From Paracentrotus lividus (lineage: Eukaryota; Echinodermata; Echinoidea; Camarodonta; Echinidae), in contig CALNVZ010002974.1 in NCBI GenBank assembly GCA_940671915.1, positions 45,731,286 through 45,795,285 of the forward strand: a stretch of 64,000 nucleotides of DNA, read 5' to 3'. Below the pieces are notes generated by a model that saw only the letters and a program-made list of their open reading frames with translations, was not told where the DNA came from and did not search any database. A program made the position numbers and the translations under genes. Shown here piece by piece: positions 18,454 through 27,667 of the stretch (its first letter is position 1; the number at the start of each line of letters is the position of its first letter).

Positions 18454-21400
18454 CCATCACCATCACAACCACTATCATCATCATCACCATCTCATCATCA
18501 GGGCAATTCCATGAATTAGTGGACATGGACATAAAAATCAAAATTGCGATATTCCAGGTGAAATTTGTGTTTTATGGTAGAAGATATGTTGAACAATACA
18601 GACCAAATGTCTAAAAGTCAATTAATTACAAGAAAATATCTGAATAAGTGGATTTAGCACAGTTCACATTTCAGGCTGAAAATATGAAGTAAAACATACA
18701 AAAAGTTTAAAACATCAGAAATACTACACAAGGGTCTTTTCAGTAAAATTAGGAACATTCAATAATTTGAATATAATTGTCTTTCAGAAATCAAGAGTCA
18801 AAAGTGTATTGGGTTTGCTAATAACCACAAATTTTGGAATTCTCTGCCCTTTGAATCCCCAAGTAACGTAACTAACCAAAAATCAACTTTGTTTTTACTG
18901 AAAAGAAAGTAAATGCCCAGAATGTTCATATTCTAAAAATTCCTCCTATACATACATTCTAACTCAAAACAATCCCATTAATTCAATAATCATTGTCGTA
19001 TTAGCGAAGTTGAGAAGCATCCAAAATGTGTAACGCAACTAACCATGTAACGTAACTAACATGCAGTAACGCGTAATAACTGCTATTCAACTTATCAACA
19101 ACTGTTCAGGTGGAAAAGTAGAAAACATATTAATGAATATATTAGACAAAAGAGACCATTGAGAAAACAATTGCCACCCTAGGGGACTAATTATATACAT
19201 AATAGGCCAATATATTCAGACCAAAATAATAAACAACAGAACCAAATGACTTCTCATGAAAGAAAAGCTATGAATGATAACTTTAACTCTTTTGACCCCA
19301 AGTGAGCCCAAATCAAAGACACACACTTGTCAAAGGAGGGGGGGTAGCTGTAACTCAACATAGATGACGTGTGACATTCGAATGCTGACAAATCACAATG
19401 AACCCTTTTTTCCGACTTGTATTGGTTTATGAGGCAAAGAGATTCATATAGTATATATTTTTGTTTGGTTCCTAATATTACGACAGGGAAAGCACTCTTC
19501 AATTATGTTCTATTTTACAGTATGCTTCCTAATCATGGTGCCATGAACGTGTACATCATACATGTATAACATTGTGATATTCTACATTAACTTCCTTTTT
19601 TTGGAATGTACTTTAGCAGCATGAGCGAAAAGTTTGGGTGAGCTAAATTCGCATGATGAAAGTGACACCACTTCAATTTTAAATCATGCTTTATTAATGA
19701 CTACTTTTATAAAGATATGAACATAGGAAGTGTTAAAAATATGTTAACTCTGGTGGAACAACGTTTTAAGGTTACCCTGTGCACCATATGAAATCGTAAT
19801 ATGTCTGTATATTCAGTCATTTAAATGGGGGGAAAATGTCCTTTTGTGTTTTTTTTTTTTTTACTTTACATCATTGATGCCATTGAAGCTATCATTAAAA
19901 AAATACAAATACATTTTGTATTCCTCATCTATAGATCTATCTGTCTGATATTTTATGGTGATTCATTTATTTCTTTACTTAAGAATTATCAACTGAACAT
20001 GAAATTGTATTATCGGGATAAGTACAGTGTATAACATGCTGCTGATTTTTCAGACCCTCATTTCATGTATGCATTTCATGCAACCAAATGCTGATTGGTA
20101 CTTAGGAGAGCATAAATATGCTATTTGTGGGTATAAAGAATTATGTTCCAGTACTAATAGGACAATATTACTATTCTGCATTATTATCTTATATGGATGA
20201 AGCCATTTATACTACTAGAATTTTTAAAATTATGCACAAATCCAATTTTTGTTCGCATGGACAAAATGTACGTAACTAACGGTAACGTAACTAACCATGT
20301 TTTTGGATACCGTACAAAAACATAAAGCTATTTCTAAAATTTGTTGTCTCAAATAACTTGCCAAGAAACCAGTTACACATGATGTTAATGGTTTGTCTCG
20401 GTTGAACCTCGTTTGAGGAAGGTTTGAATGCAAAGTCTGTTCCCAAAAAAGCATGTCCACTTTTTGTAACGTAACTAACTAAATTAAAGTTCTTGCTACA
20501 ACTTCCTGAAATATATCTCATGATTTCTTTTGTGGGGGTGAAGTAGGTTATGTCTATAGGTATTGACACTACAAAAATTTAACAATACTATCAAAGCGTC
20601 TTCATGTACGAGCTAACCTTAGAGTAAAAGTAGCCCTAAAGTGTAACGAAACTAATCATGGAATTGCCCATCATCATCTTCATCATCATACCTATCTACA
20701 TGTACATCCACAACATTAGTGGTAGCGTTTCTCATTCTTCTTCATTCTCTTAGCTTTTGTCAATTTCCACTCTTCCTGATATGCCCATGTTTGGTATTTT
20801 GTTCTCCTCAGTATTCCTTCCAAACCATGTACCTGATCAGCTGTTTCTCAAAGTTGATTGACCTCTCCAATAAGATCTCTGATATAGCTGGCTTTACTCA
20901 CAGGTAAGTCAGATATCCCTAAAGAACCCCTCCAAAATTTTAAATTAATGCAATCAGTTTTGTCTTTTGGGTTTTTGTGAGCACTGAACAAAAGGGAGAT
21001 TGATCCAAGTTTCTAACGCTCCAAATGATATTATTCTTGAGTGAATCTTGTGAATTTACTTTTAAAAGTATTTTAGAATAGATGTTTACACAATCAATTA
21101 AAGCCCAAAATTTTTGCTATAATTTAAGTGTTATAATATCTCCTGTTACATTGTATCAGTCTTTTGCTCTTTAAACAATATTAATGGTATTATACATTTA
21201 GATAGTGCTTAATACAATGTATCCAACTTGGTGTTTCTAAGCGCATAGTATTAACTAATAATTACCCAGCTACCCTGATAAGGCACTCCCAGCATTCAAG
21301 GAATTTCTCCCTACCAGTACCCATTTAACTCAATTTGGGTCGAAATTTTGAGCAAATTTGTAGATGTATGTCTTGTCAAAGGACTTCGGTGGAATGGACA

Positions 21401-24400
21401 GGATTTGAACCGCATACCTTGTGATTTTCGGACCATCGACTTACCCATTCGACCACACCACCTCTAAATGTCTAAATTTATTTTTAATGATAAATTTTCA
21501 CAGAATTGGAGAGCTCCTTGAAAGTTTGGAAAAGCTGTCACCGAACACCGAGGATTCTAAAGATACACACAAAACTATCCTACATCATCCAGAAGAAGGC
21601 TCAGGTGCTGTGACGTCCGACACCCAGTTCCTCATCTCAGAAACAGAGATGGACAGGGAGTACATGTCAGAAGACCTCAGGCAACCCCGAGGACAGTGGG
21701 AGGAGGAAGAAGAAGTCAGCAGTGTGGACAGTCTTATTGCATTCCAGCTTGATCAGGTTGCTATAGCAACACCATCAAAAGAGGGCATCCTCATCAATGG
21801 TTGGTTTAATATACTTCTTGAATTTGTGTATGTTGTATGTATGTATGTTCCTGTCGACCGGTAACCAGTGGCCGGTGTGAGCGCCATAATGTTGTTCATA
21901 TGATCTGTATACGAAAATCTATCGTCGTGAGAGCATCTGATGCCGAAATTTTCTCTGAGAAAATTGCTGAAAACCAACAAGGTAGGTAAAACTTACAGCA
22001 TTTTTTTACCTTGATGTAAATTTGATATTTCACAGAATGTGATGGTGAAAGAGTGTTTGAAGGGGTAACCTCAATTGTTTGTATATTTAGTAAGCTTATA
22101 GTTTCATTTTGATCATACTAGCGTGTACAGGTCGATTTGTTGTAGTGAAGGGGTGCAATGTGGCATTGAATGCTTGGCTGACGTAGCAACATTAGTGCAG
22201 GTAATATGGGCAGTCCAAAATGGCGCAAATGATTCTGGTAGTTAGTATTGGGATGAGGCATCAATCTCTTTGCTACAATTTTTGGGGTATATTCAGAGTA
22301 TATAATTAATATAAATAACTTATTGTAGGCCTATATTGATTTGTATAATGAAAATAATATTTAAATAATATTAAAAAAAGAAATAATATACAAAATACAA
22401 AACAATGATATAGTCAAAGTATTTACTGAAGGGTCTTATAATTTCAAATGATATCTTAAAGTTAATGATTTTCAACATTTTAAGCAAATTCCAGACGTAG
22501 TAGAGTCATTGTAGTTTTTAAAAAATACATTAAATACATATGCCCATATTACCTGCACATGCAGGTAATATGGGCACTTTGGTGATGACGTCAACATTTG
22601 AATATTGCAGACAGGGGGGTTGGTGATAATTGTTTTTATTCACAATAAAAGTTAGAGCAGTAGTTATTGATTCATATAAACAAAGATTAGACTGTGTGTC
22701 ATTTTGTAATTTTATGCAAATTAGGCAAATGAGCTTAGGGGGCCCATATTACCTGCATGTACCCTAATTGTGTATTTTGGAACAAGTCTAATTTCACTTC
22801 AATTGTGGTTTTACTTGAATAAATTATAGTGATTACAAGACCTAAAGCCTCATTTTTACAAAATTAATTGGAAAACATTAATCACAATGCATTGGAGTGC
22901 ATGTGAAGATAAAAAAGGGACTAAACGTTCTGTTGATTTGCACAGATCTCACTCTGGAGGTGGTAGAAGGACGTAACATCCTGATCACTGGCTCTACAGG
23001 CAGCGGTAAAACATCTCTCCTTCGTGTTTTACATGGTCTATGGCCTGTGATGAGTGGCACAGTAGAGCAGAGAGGAGTGAGACCATGTGATATCATGTTC
23101 CTCCCACAGAAAGCATATCTTACAGATGGAACACTTATGGACCAAGTGAGTAGTACAGAGTATAGTAAAGCATGATAACTGATGGTATTGCCCAAATGAT
23201 ATTAACCTGTTGGAGAAGGGCTGACTTGGCTATAACACACATTTCCCATAGACCTCAGCCCACAAATATTTGGGTTCAATCCTCAATGGGTTAAACAAAT
23301 TGCAAATACTTTGATTATTCCGTGTTATTTTAAATTTTGCACAATGTGTGAAAGGGAAATGATTACTTTTCATGACTGTAAATATGAGATGCAGGTGTGT
23401 CATGTTCCTCTGCATGTATTTTATAGAATTAAAACCTATAAATGAATAAACATGATGGAGTCTTTATAGCTGAAATGCACTGCCATAAAAAACCACGTTG
23501 CTCACACTACCAAACTATGTTCCCTCAATTTTCAGATAACTTACCTTTCCACAAACCCTAAACTTATTGCGAAAGTGATCACAAGTTTCCTTGTTGACCA
23601 CAGTACATTGTGAGACAAGTGAATACGCTTTAGCAAATTATTGTCAATCTGCAATGATCAACTAATTTAGTCTTATATGAACAAAACATTTTTGCTTACA
23701 CAAACAAACTATTTTATTATAGTAAATAGTGGTAGAAAAATAAGCGTAGTCATTGGATATCTCAGTACCACGTGACCTACCTTCAATTTGTTATATTGTA
23801 CATACCAGTATGTACAATATAACTTTTGGTTTTTGTAGGGTATAGCCTGTGTTAAATGAATGGAGAGAGTATCAATTCTATCGTTTAACTAATTGCGCTC
23901 GCGCGTGGTAACAGTAAAATGGTGGGCAAAAAAAAGCTCATAACAATGGATACGCGGAGCAACAAAATACGTCACAATAGCTACATTAGCACTAAAAAAT
24001 TGGCAAAGATAAAACCAGATTAGGCAAGGTCAAAGATCTAGGGGTCTATTTACTATAATAAATAGTGAACGCTATATCTTGCAACATTACTGGACTATAT
24101 GAACTCCAAATACTAAATTATCCCTCGTGCAGATCTATTTCACCTCGTCCTACGGCCTCGGAGAAACAAATCTGCACTCAGGATAATTTAGTATTTGTTG
24201 TACTTATAATCCAGTATATTGCGCGATAGATTGTACACTATTTATATACATGTAATAGTACCTGTATATTGTTTCTGAAATTTTCCTAGGGCTGTGAGCC
24301 CATCAAGTTTACCTTACGCTGTAGCCCTATATTATGAATTCAGTTTATGTTTTTAATTGATTATTATTATTATGTGAACAAATACATTGTTCATGTATCA

Positions 24401-24693
24401 TTACTTGTTATCATAACATCATATCATATCAAATCAAATCAAATCAAATTCCTTCATTTTCAGATAACCTACCCTTCCACAAACCCTACAAGCCTATCAA
24501 GGAGTATCTTAGAAGAGGACCCAGATCCAAGTCTGATCCTATCTCAAGTAGGTCTAGAGGGACTGGTCCAGCGATGTGAAGGACTAGACACACTGGTCTC
24601 ATGGAACTGGTATGATGTATTAACCCCTGGAGAGGCTCAGTGTCTGGCGTTTGCAAGATTGCTCTATCAGAGACCTAAATTTGCCTGTGAGTA

Positions 24694-24727
<34 letters not shown>

Positions 24728-25772
24728 GCAAGCACATTGCTACATGTATATCCAGCATTTTGTTACATGCTGTTATTTTCTATTGAAATATGACAAAGAA
24801 ATAAAATGTTCTATGGAGAGCCAAATTTGCTTGTGAGTACTTCCCCTGTTTAACCTTGAAGGCATACTGCTTTCTTCGCAAGTACTTGCAATATCAGTTT
24901 GTTTTATATTATTCTTTTGTATTGAAATATAACAGAGAAATAAAATGATTTAATTAGGCCCAAATTTAGGTGTAAGTACTACCCCCATTTAGCTTTGAAG
25001 GCACATTGCCCTTCTTTGCAAGCACATTGCAATAGCATTTTGTTTATATTATTGCTTTCTATAAAAATACAGTAGAAAAAAAAAGAAGTAATGACATGCT
25101 GAAGACCTTTAGTTCTTTCAACTTATTTCAATATTGTAAACTATGTATAGCTGTATCTTCTTTGAAATTTTTTGTTCAGACAATTGATTAAGCAAACCTG
25201 ATTAAATATGGCTGAATAAATAAAGTGACTAATCATTGATTACTAGTATTGTCACATTGTCATGGACTACAGTAAATGAAATGGCTCTTTAATAAACAGT
25301 TTGAATGAAAGTAATCCTTGAAATTTCTAAATTGGCAATGCGGGGAAATGCGAAATCACTATTTCCATGCACAAATTGGCAGTTTTTTAAAATGTATGTT
25401 GTAGTCTTCATCAAAAAAGTCTTCTTTGAGATAGGCAGCAGAGCCCTTGAGGGTTATAGGAGAAGAAGTATTTTTTTTTTCTAGGATTTAGAAATGAAAT
25501 ATAATTGGTGATGAAGATCATTATGTGATTCAATAAAATCTTGTACTTCTTAATTTCATATCACCATGATCTCTTTCTAACCAGTACTTGACGAAGCAAC
25601 CAGTGCGGTACCAAGTGAAAAGGAGGCGCAGCTATACAGTCTCTGTCGGGAAGCTAAAATGACCCTCATCAGCGTTGGTCATCATGTCACTCTAAAACGA
25701 TTCCACGATGCTGAGTTAATTGTAGATGGTCAAGGGGGTTGGATGTTAGTAGATATCTCTCATATAGAATAG
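13162..25772 (+). CDS. ABCD4: ABCD4, lysosomal cobalamin ABC half-transporter (two frame breaks as given)
   Basis: Exons: 13149-13267, 13777-13904, 15247-15389, 15861-15976, 16470-16594, 17491-17636, 17871-17992, 20812-20903, 21504-21799, 22946-23145, 24464-24686, 25585-25772. If the two single-base gaps in the exons at 15861 and 16470 are ignored, the product is 628 aa from the ATG at 13162 (human about 606). Order: six-helix transmembrane domain (about 15-330), linker, then nucleotide-binding domain with Walker [10 protein letters not shown] (441-449), Q-loop Gln480, signature LTPGE (545-549; family LSPGE), Walker B ALLDEATS (566-573) and H-loop His599. ABCD4 is known to work with LMBD1 to move cobalamin out of lysosomes. 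The first exon may be missing: exon 13149 begins in mid-codon, and YKLD precedes this ATG in frame. Either the breaks are sequence errors or the allele is inactive; the NBD is otherwise perfect. Confidence 0.92.
13315..13472 (+). repeat. Two degraded copies of the ABCD4 exon 2 donor edge
   Basis: The exon end GCTGGTGGAGGTAAGAAATA is echoed as GGCAGGTGGAGGTAAGAAAC near 13361-13380 and as GTAGGGAGAGGTAAGGAACA near 13451-13470. Upstream exon bases (ATCTGTTCAGACAGCTCTC) are also echoed in both. Each copy keeps a GTAAG donor-like site. Confidence 0.75.
13777..13904 (+). CDS. ABCD4: ABCD4 exon 3
   Basis: Acceptor TTTTGCAG, donor GTAAGC. It encodes [14 protein letters not shown] and TM2 ([14 protein letters not shown]), matching the family pattern VGLIPSxYY. 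Confidence 0.92.
13972..14549. mobile_element. Insertion with hairpin ends and a 10-bp flanking repeat
   Basis: Each end carries a GC-rich hairpin: CCCGTCGCGAAGCGACGGG near 13985-14003 and CAGCCCCGTCGCC..GGCAACGGGGCTG near 14512-14540. The direct repeat AGACTTAAGT flanks the segment (13962-13971 and 14550-14559). This looks like a 578-bp mobile insertion in ABCD4 intron 3; the family is unknown to me. Confidence 0.55.
15247..15389 (+). CDS. ABCD4: ABCD4 exon 4
   Basis: Encodes [20 protein letters not shown] and [14 protein letters not shown], the conserved ABCD core (LLYVxWR, LHxLYF, DNxDQR). The acceptor CTGTCATTCAG is chosen because it fits the family length. An acceptor at 15192 (TTTATAG) is also in frame and would add 18 residues. 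Confidence 0.88.
15861..15976 (+). CDS. ABCD4: ABCD4 exon 5 (with one-base deletion)
   Basis: Acceptor GTTTTAG, donor GTAAGT. The family motif DQRI(T/S)QDVE is recognisable only across a shift: the frame reads DQRIT, then one base is missing around 15874-15877 (ACCAGG where ACCCAGG is expected). After that [18 protein letters not shown] follows in the next frame. Read as given, a TGA appears at 15904-15906. The exon is 116 nt; 117 keeps phase with both neighbours. Confidence 0.9.
16470..16594 (+). CDS. ABCD4: ABCD4 exon 6 (with one-base deletion)
   Basis: Encodes [20 protein letters not shown], then MSPVV. One A is missing near 16554 (GTAACC against GTAAACC in the intronic copies), giving TGA at 16558-16560. 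Past the shift the frame resumes [12 protein letters not shown], as the family predicts. Donor ATTCAG|GTCAGT. The exon is 125 nt, one short of the in-phase length. Confidence 0.9.
16531..16985 (+). repeat. Tandem copies of the ABCD4 exon 6 donor edge
   Basis: AGATTCATCATGTCACC starts at 16531 (exon), 16672 and 16824, with a trace near 16965. Each of the first three runs through the coding end to ATTCAG|GTCAG and on into a TATGACCCC-rich stretch. The two intronic copies read GTCATAAACCTGACC, keeping the base that is missing in the exon. Confidence 0.92.
17491..17636 (+). CDS. ABCD4: ABCD4 exon 7
   Basis: Acceptor TTTTCTTCAG, donor GTATGT. Encodes [20 protein letters not shown], the highly conserved cytoplasmic segment of ABCD proteins (R.N.E..AFY..G), then [14 protein letters not shown]. 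Confidence 0.95.
17871..17992 (+). CDS. ABCD4: ABCD4 exon 8
   Basis: Acceptor TTTTTCTCAG, donor GTAAGT. Encodes [20 protein letters not shown], matching the family signature FDYLGSILSYVVIAIPIF. Confidence 0.96.
18222..18500 (+). repeat. ATC trinucleotide array, ABCD4 intron 8
   Basis: Long imperfect (ATC)n with ACC and TTC variants, purest at about 18423-18452. It resumes after position 20669, showing that the 2.17-kb element was inserted into it. The open frames across it are low-complexity artefacts. Confidence 0.95.
18501..20669. mobile_element. 2.17-kb DNA element with GGGCAATTCCATGA ends and internal direct repeats
   Basis: Inverted ends: GGGCAATTCCATGAATTAGT at 18501 and ACTAATCATGGAATTGCCC ending at 20669. 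It splits an ATC array. Inside are repeated same-strand copies of GTAACGTAACTAAC (18863, 19030 variant, 19047, 20268 variant, 20282, 20466, and a diverged one at 20643). No transposase is recognisable in any frame; the open frames inside show no domain. Probably non-autonomous; superfamily unknown. Confidence 0.8.
20812..20903 (+). CDS. ABCD4: ABCD4 exon 9
   Basis: Acceptor TTCTCCTCAG, donor GTAAGT. Encodes [20 protein letters not shown] and GFTHR; family YLISCFTQLIDLS..LSDVAGYTHR. This ends the last transmembrane segment. Confidence 0.95.
21236..21473 (-). mobile_element. tRNA-derived SINE in ABCD4 intron 9
   Basis: On the minus strand the head (about 21404-21472) looks like a tRNA: A-box TGGTCGAATGG and B-box GGTTCAAATCC with about 35 bp between them. 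It is followed by a tRNA-unrelated body (AAATGGGTACTGGTAGGGAG, ATTCCTTGAATGCTGGGAGT) and an AT-rich tail near 21250. The reading frame at 21421-21500 is part of this repeat, not of ABCD4. Confidence 0.7.
21504..21799 (+). CDS. ABCD4: ABCD4 exon 10 (TMD-NBD linker)
   Basis: Acceptor ATTTTCACAG; the donor is the weak GTTGGT at 21800. It encodes [13 protein letters not shown] and a long acidic linker ([15 protein letters not shown]), then the first NBD strand ([14 protein letters not shown]). It is longer than the vertebrate linker, explaining part of the extra length. Confidence 0.9.
22196..22556. mobile_element. MITE with TGCAGGTAATATGGGC ends, copy 1
   Basis: Begins TGCAGGTAATATGGGC and ends with GCCCATATTACCTGCA (perfect 16-bp inverted ends). 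It abuts a second, differently filled element with the same ends. Confidence 0.75.
22560..22757. mobile_element. MITE with TGCAGGTAATATGGGC ends, copy 2
   Basis: Starts TGCAGGTAATATGGGC three bases after copy 1 ends and closes with GCCCATATTACCTGCA near 22756. The interior differs from copy 1, so this is not a simple tandem duplication. Confidence 0.7.
22946..23145 (+). CDS. ABCD4: ABCD4 exon 11 (Walker A, Q-loop)
   Basis: Acceptor GATTTGCACAG, donor GTGAGT. Encodes [20 protein letters not shown], continuing [12 protein letters not shown], then [16 protein letters not shown] with the Q-loop glutamine. Confidence 0.97.
23202..23294. mobile_element. Short TTAA-bounded MITE
   Basis: Runs from TTAACCTGTTGGAGAAGGGC to CAATGGGTTAA, 93 bp. 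A relative with the same start (TTAACCTGTTGGAGA) is at 42143-42215. The terminal inverted match is short (TTAACC/GGTTAA type), so confidence is moderate. Confidence 0.5.
23519..23566 (+). repeat. Intronic copy of the ABCD4 exon 12 acceptor edge
   Basis: CAATTTTCAGATAACTTACC, followed by TTTCCACAAACCCTA, mirrors the true exon start CATTTTCAGATAACCTACCC, TTCCACAAACCCTA at 24455. It lies 0.94 kb upstream and preserves the AG acceptor, but the coding frame is lost after a few codons. Confidence 0.8.
23790..23823. repeat. Perfect 34-bp palindrome (16-bp arms)
   Basis: GTTATATTGTACATAC, then CA, then GTATGTACAATATAAC. It lies between inverted TTTATTATAGTAAATAG-type blocks at about 23712 and 24046, so it may be the centre of a further foldback element. 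Confidence 0.85.
24058..24250. mobile_element. Near-palindromic element, ABCD4 intron 11
   Basis: Left arm 24058-24139 and right arm about 24166-24250 are inverted copies (AAATACTAAATTATCC with GGATAATTTAGTATTT; AAATAGTG with CACTATTT). The centre holds CCTCGTCCTACGGCCTCGG. Confidence 0.65.
24464..24686 (+). CDS. ABCD4: ABCD4 exon 12 (ABC signature)
   Basis: Acceptor TTCATTTTCAG, donor GTGAGT. Encodes [10 protein letters not shown] ... [25 protein letters not shown] replaces the usual LSPGE of ABCD4, a conservative Ser-to-Thr change. Both edges of this exon have duplicated copies in the flanking introns. Confidence 0.96.
24666..24985 (+). repeat. Tandem copies of the ABCD4 exon 12 donor edge
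   Basis: AAATTTGCCTGTGAGTACC (exon end, about 24678) recurs as AAATTTGCTTGTGAGTAC at about 24823 and AAATTTAGGTGTAAGTAC at about 24962. Each is followed by related intron sequence (GCAAGCACATTGC, TATTGAAATATGACA, GAAATAAAATG). Spacing is roughly 140-150 bp. All keep a donor-like GTGAGT or GTAAGT. Confidence 0.85.
24698..24726 (+). repeat. Poly-T run of about 29
   Basis: Uninterrupted T-run immediately after the exon 12 donor; it belongs to the first repeat unit only. Length is likely uncertain in any assembly. Confidence 0.95.
25585..25772 (+). CDS. ABCD4: ABCD4 exon 13 (Walker B, H-loop, stop)
   Basis: Acceptor TTTCTAACCAG. Encodes [20 protein letters not shown], then [20 protein letters not shown] with H-loop His599, ending VDISHIE and TAG. 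Its 3' part seeds the 102-bp array that follows. Confidence 0.96.
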
Positions 25773-26283
25773 AAGCTGAGATGACCGTTATGATGTCACA
25801 CTCAAACGATTCTATGAACTCATTGTAGATGGTCATGGGGGTTGGATGTTAGTAGATATCTCTCGTATAGAATAGAAGCTAAGATGACCGTTATGATGTC
25901 ACACTCAAACAATTCCATGAACTCATTATAGACGGTCAAGGGGATGGATGTTGGTAGACATCTCTCATATAGAATAGAAGCTAAAATGACCATCATGATG
26001 TCACACTCAAACATTTCCATGAACTCATTATAGACGGTCAAGGGGATGGATGTTAGTAGATATCTCTCATATAGAATAGAAGCTAAGATGACCGTTATGA
26101 TGTCACACTCAAACATTTCCATGAACTCATTGTAGACGGTCAAGGGGATGGATGTTAGTAGATATCTCTCATATAGAATAGAAGCCAAGATGACCGTTAT
26201 GATGTCACACTCAAACATTTCCATCAACTCATTATAGACGGTCAAGGGGATGGATGTTAGTAGATATCTCTCATATAGAATAG
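25773..26283 (+). repeat. 102-bp array derived from the end of the ABCD4 last exon
   Basis: Five copies of the exon's last about 100 bases: AAGCTAAGATGACCGTTATG ... GGATGTTAGTAGATATCTCT, then CATATAGAATAG. The GGATGTTAGTAGATATC landmark recurs at 25742, 25845, 25947, 26049, 26151 and 26253 (spacing 103 once, then about 102). Each unit includes the stop codon, so on the plus strand it is 3' UTR. The minus-strand open frame over it is an artefact of the 34-codon period. Confidence 0.93.
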
Positions 26284-27229
26284 CTCAGAACTAGCTGTAG
26301 ATATTGAGACGCATTTGTGGTAAGATCATGTTTCGCCATGGTTTTTGAAATATGATTTCAGCATTATATATATATATATAAAAGTGAGGTACTATATGAA
26401 ATTTGAAATGATGATGAAATTGAAATTTGAAATTTAAAAGGTTAAATGCAGGGCTGTACAAGTACTTTTTCCAATGTTCTTAAGTAATATATTACGTTTG
26501 TTTGTGTCTCAATACGTGGGCCCGTTTTTAAAGTTTTGGATTGAGAGGGTAGAAATTTAGAATTTGGGGTTCCATGTTCACTGAAAACCTGTCATTCTTT
26601 ATTTGAGAAGGAAGATATAACGACAAATACGAAGAAAATCGATAGAGAACATGATCACAAAAAGATCCCACTAGATTTGCTTTAGATTTGACTGTGTACA
26701 AACTTATTATTTATTATCAAAGCATGTTTATGAGCTGTTGATATCTACATATCTTTTTATGGAATGGATTATATTGTGCTTTTATAATGAGAATGCCAAG
26801 TTGATTCTTGCCTTTCTCTTTTTGATTCTGTCGTATTATGGAACCTATTTCTATATTATGCCAGTATTATGAACATTAATCTATCTTTAAATTTCCTCTA
26901 TCAAAGAACCTTGTGATTTTAGTTGAGATGATTGTGACATTACTTTCTACACTATTTACAGAGGTATAACCAACAAGGCAAAGTCTCTCAATCAAACAGA
27001 TACATCCGTTAATGAAGGTACATTTTGAATTGTAATAGTGAATATTTTGACACAAAATTGGGAACACTTTTTTTGCAAAGTCAGTTTGAGTTCACTGTGA
27101 TTTTTCAAATATCTAAAATAATGTTTATTGGATTATTGTCAGAACTTAACTGTTTCTTGCTACAAAACTGTTTGAATTATAAAAACCTCCATTTTGATTT
27201 TGTAGCCTTTTGTAGTCCTTTGAAAAGAC

Positions 27230-27667
27230 ATTAAAGGCCCTCGCAAGTCGGAGATCGTGGGGAATGCGCGTTTTTCTTGAGCTCCATTGACCCATACACA
27301 ATCTACAGTGAGGCTTACGCAAGGGTCGGCCTACTGGGGATTAACATTCGGACAGCACGAACATGACGAAGTTGGCCGAATTCAGTCGATCAATAGGGTC
27401 AATAGCTTCGGATTAGTTTATAGACTCTCAACGGGTCTCTTCGTATTAATTCAAAGAGAGGACTTGTATAATGCTCCATTTCAAAAACAAAACATAGGTT
27501 AGATTTACTTCGGACTTCTGGTTAGTTAGTCTAGCCATGAAGGATTATACTCCAGACACCCTGACGCCTGGAGATTACGCAACACGCCGGGCTCTGATTG
27601 GAATGTTATCATTTCACCCGAGATAAGGTGAATTCCCCATGTTTTATCAATTATACGTCCCTTTAAT
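27230..27667. mobile_element. Possible MITE with ATTAAAGG ends
   Basis: Starts ATTAAAGGCCC and ends CCCTTTAAT; an inner pair TGGGGAAT / ATTCCCCA lies 35-40 bp in from each end. The interior is GC-richer than its flanks (about 27240-27620). The terminal match is short, so this is tentative. Confidence 0.4.

Noticed and set aside
18149-18614. Met-rich and Ile-rich open frames on opposite strands
   Set aside because: Translation of the ATC microsatellite.
21404-21472. Functional tRNA gene (minus strand)
   Set aside because: Boxes are good but the sequence continues into a SINE body and stem pairing is poor.
21421-21503. In-frame codons upstream of ABCD4 exon 10
   Set aside because: They lie in the tRNA-derived SINE and the intron end; the TTTTCACAG acceptor at 21503 fits the phase.
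25820-26245. Minus-strand 141-codon frame with a 34-residue internal repeat
   Set aside because: It is the antisense of the 102-bp array copied from the ABCD4 last exon; the period is a multiple of three, which keeps it open.
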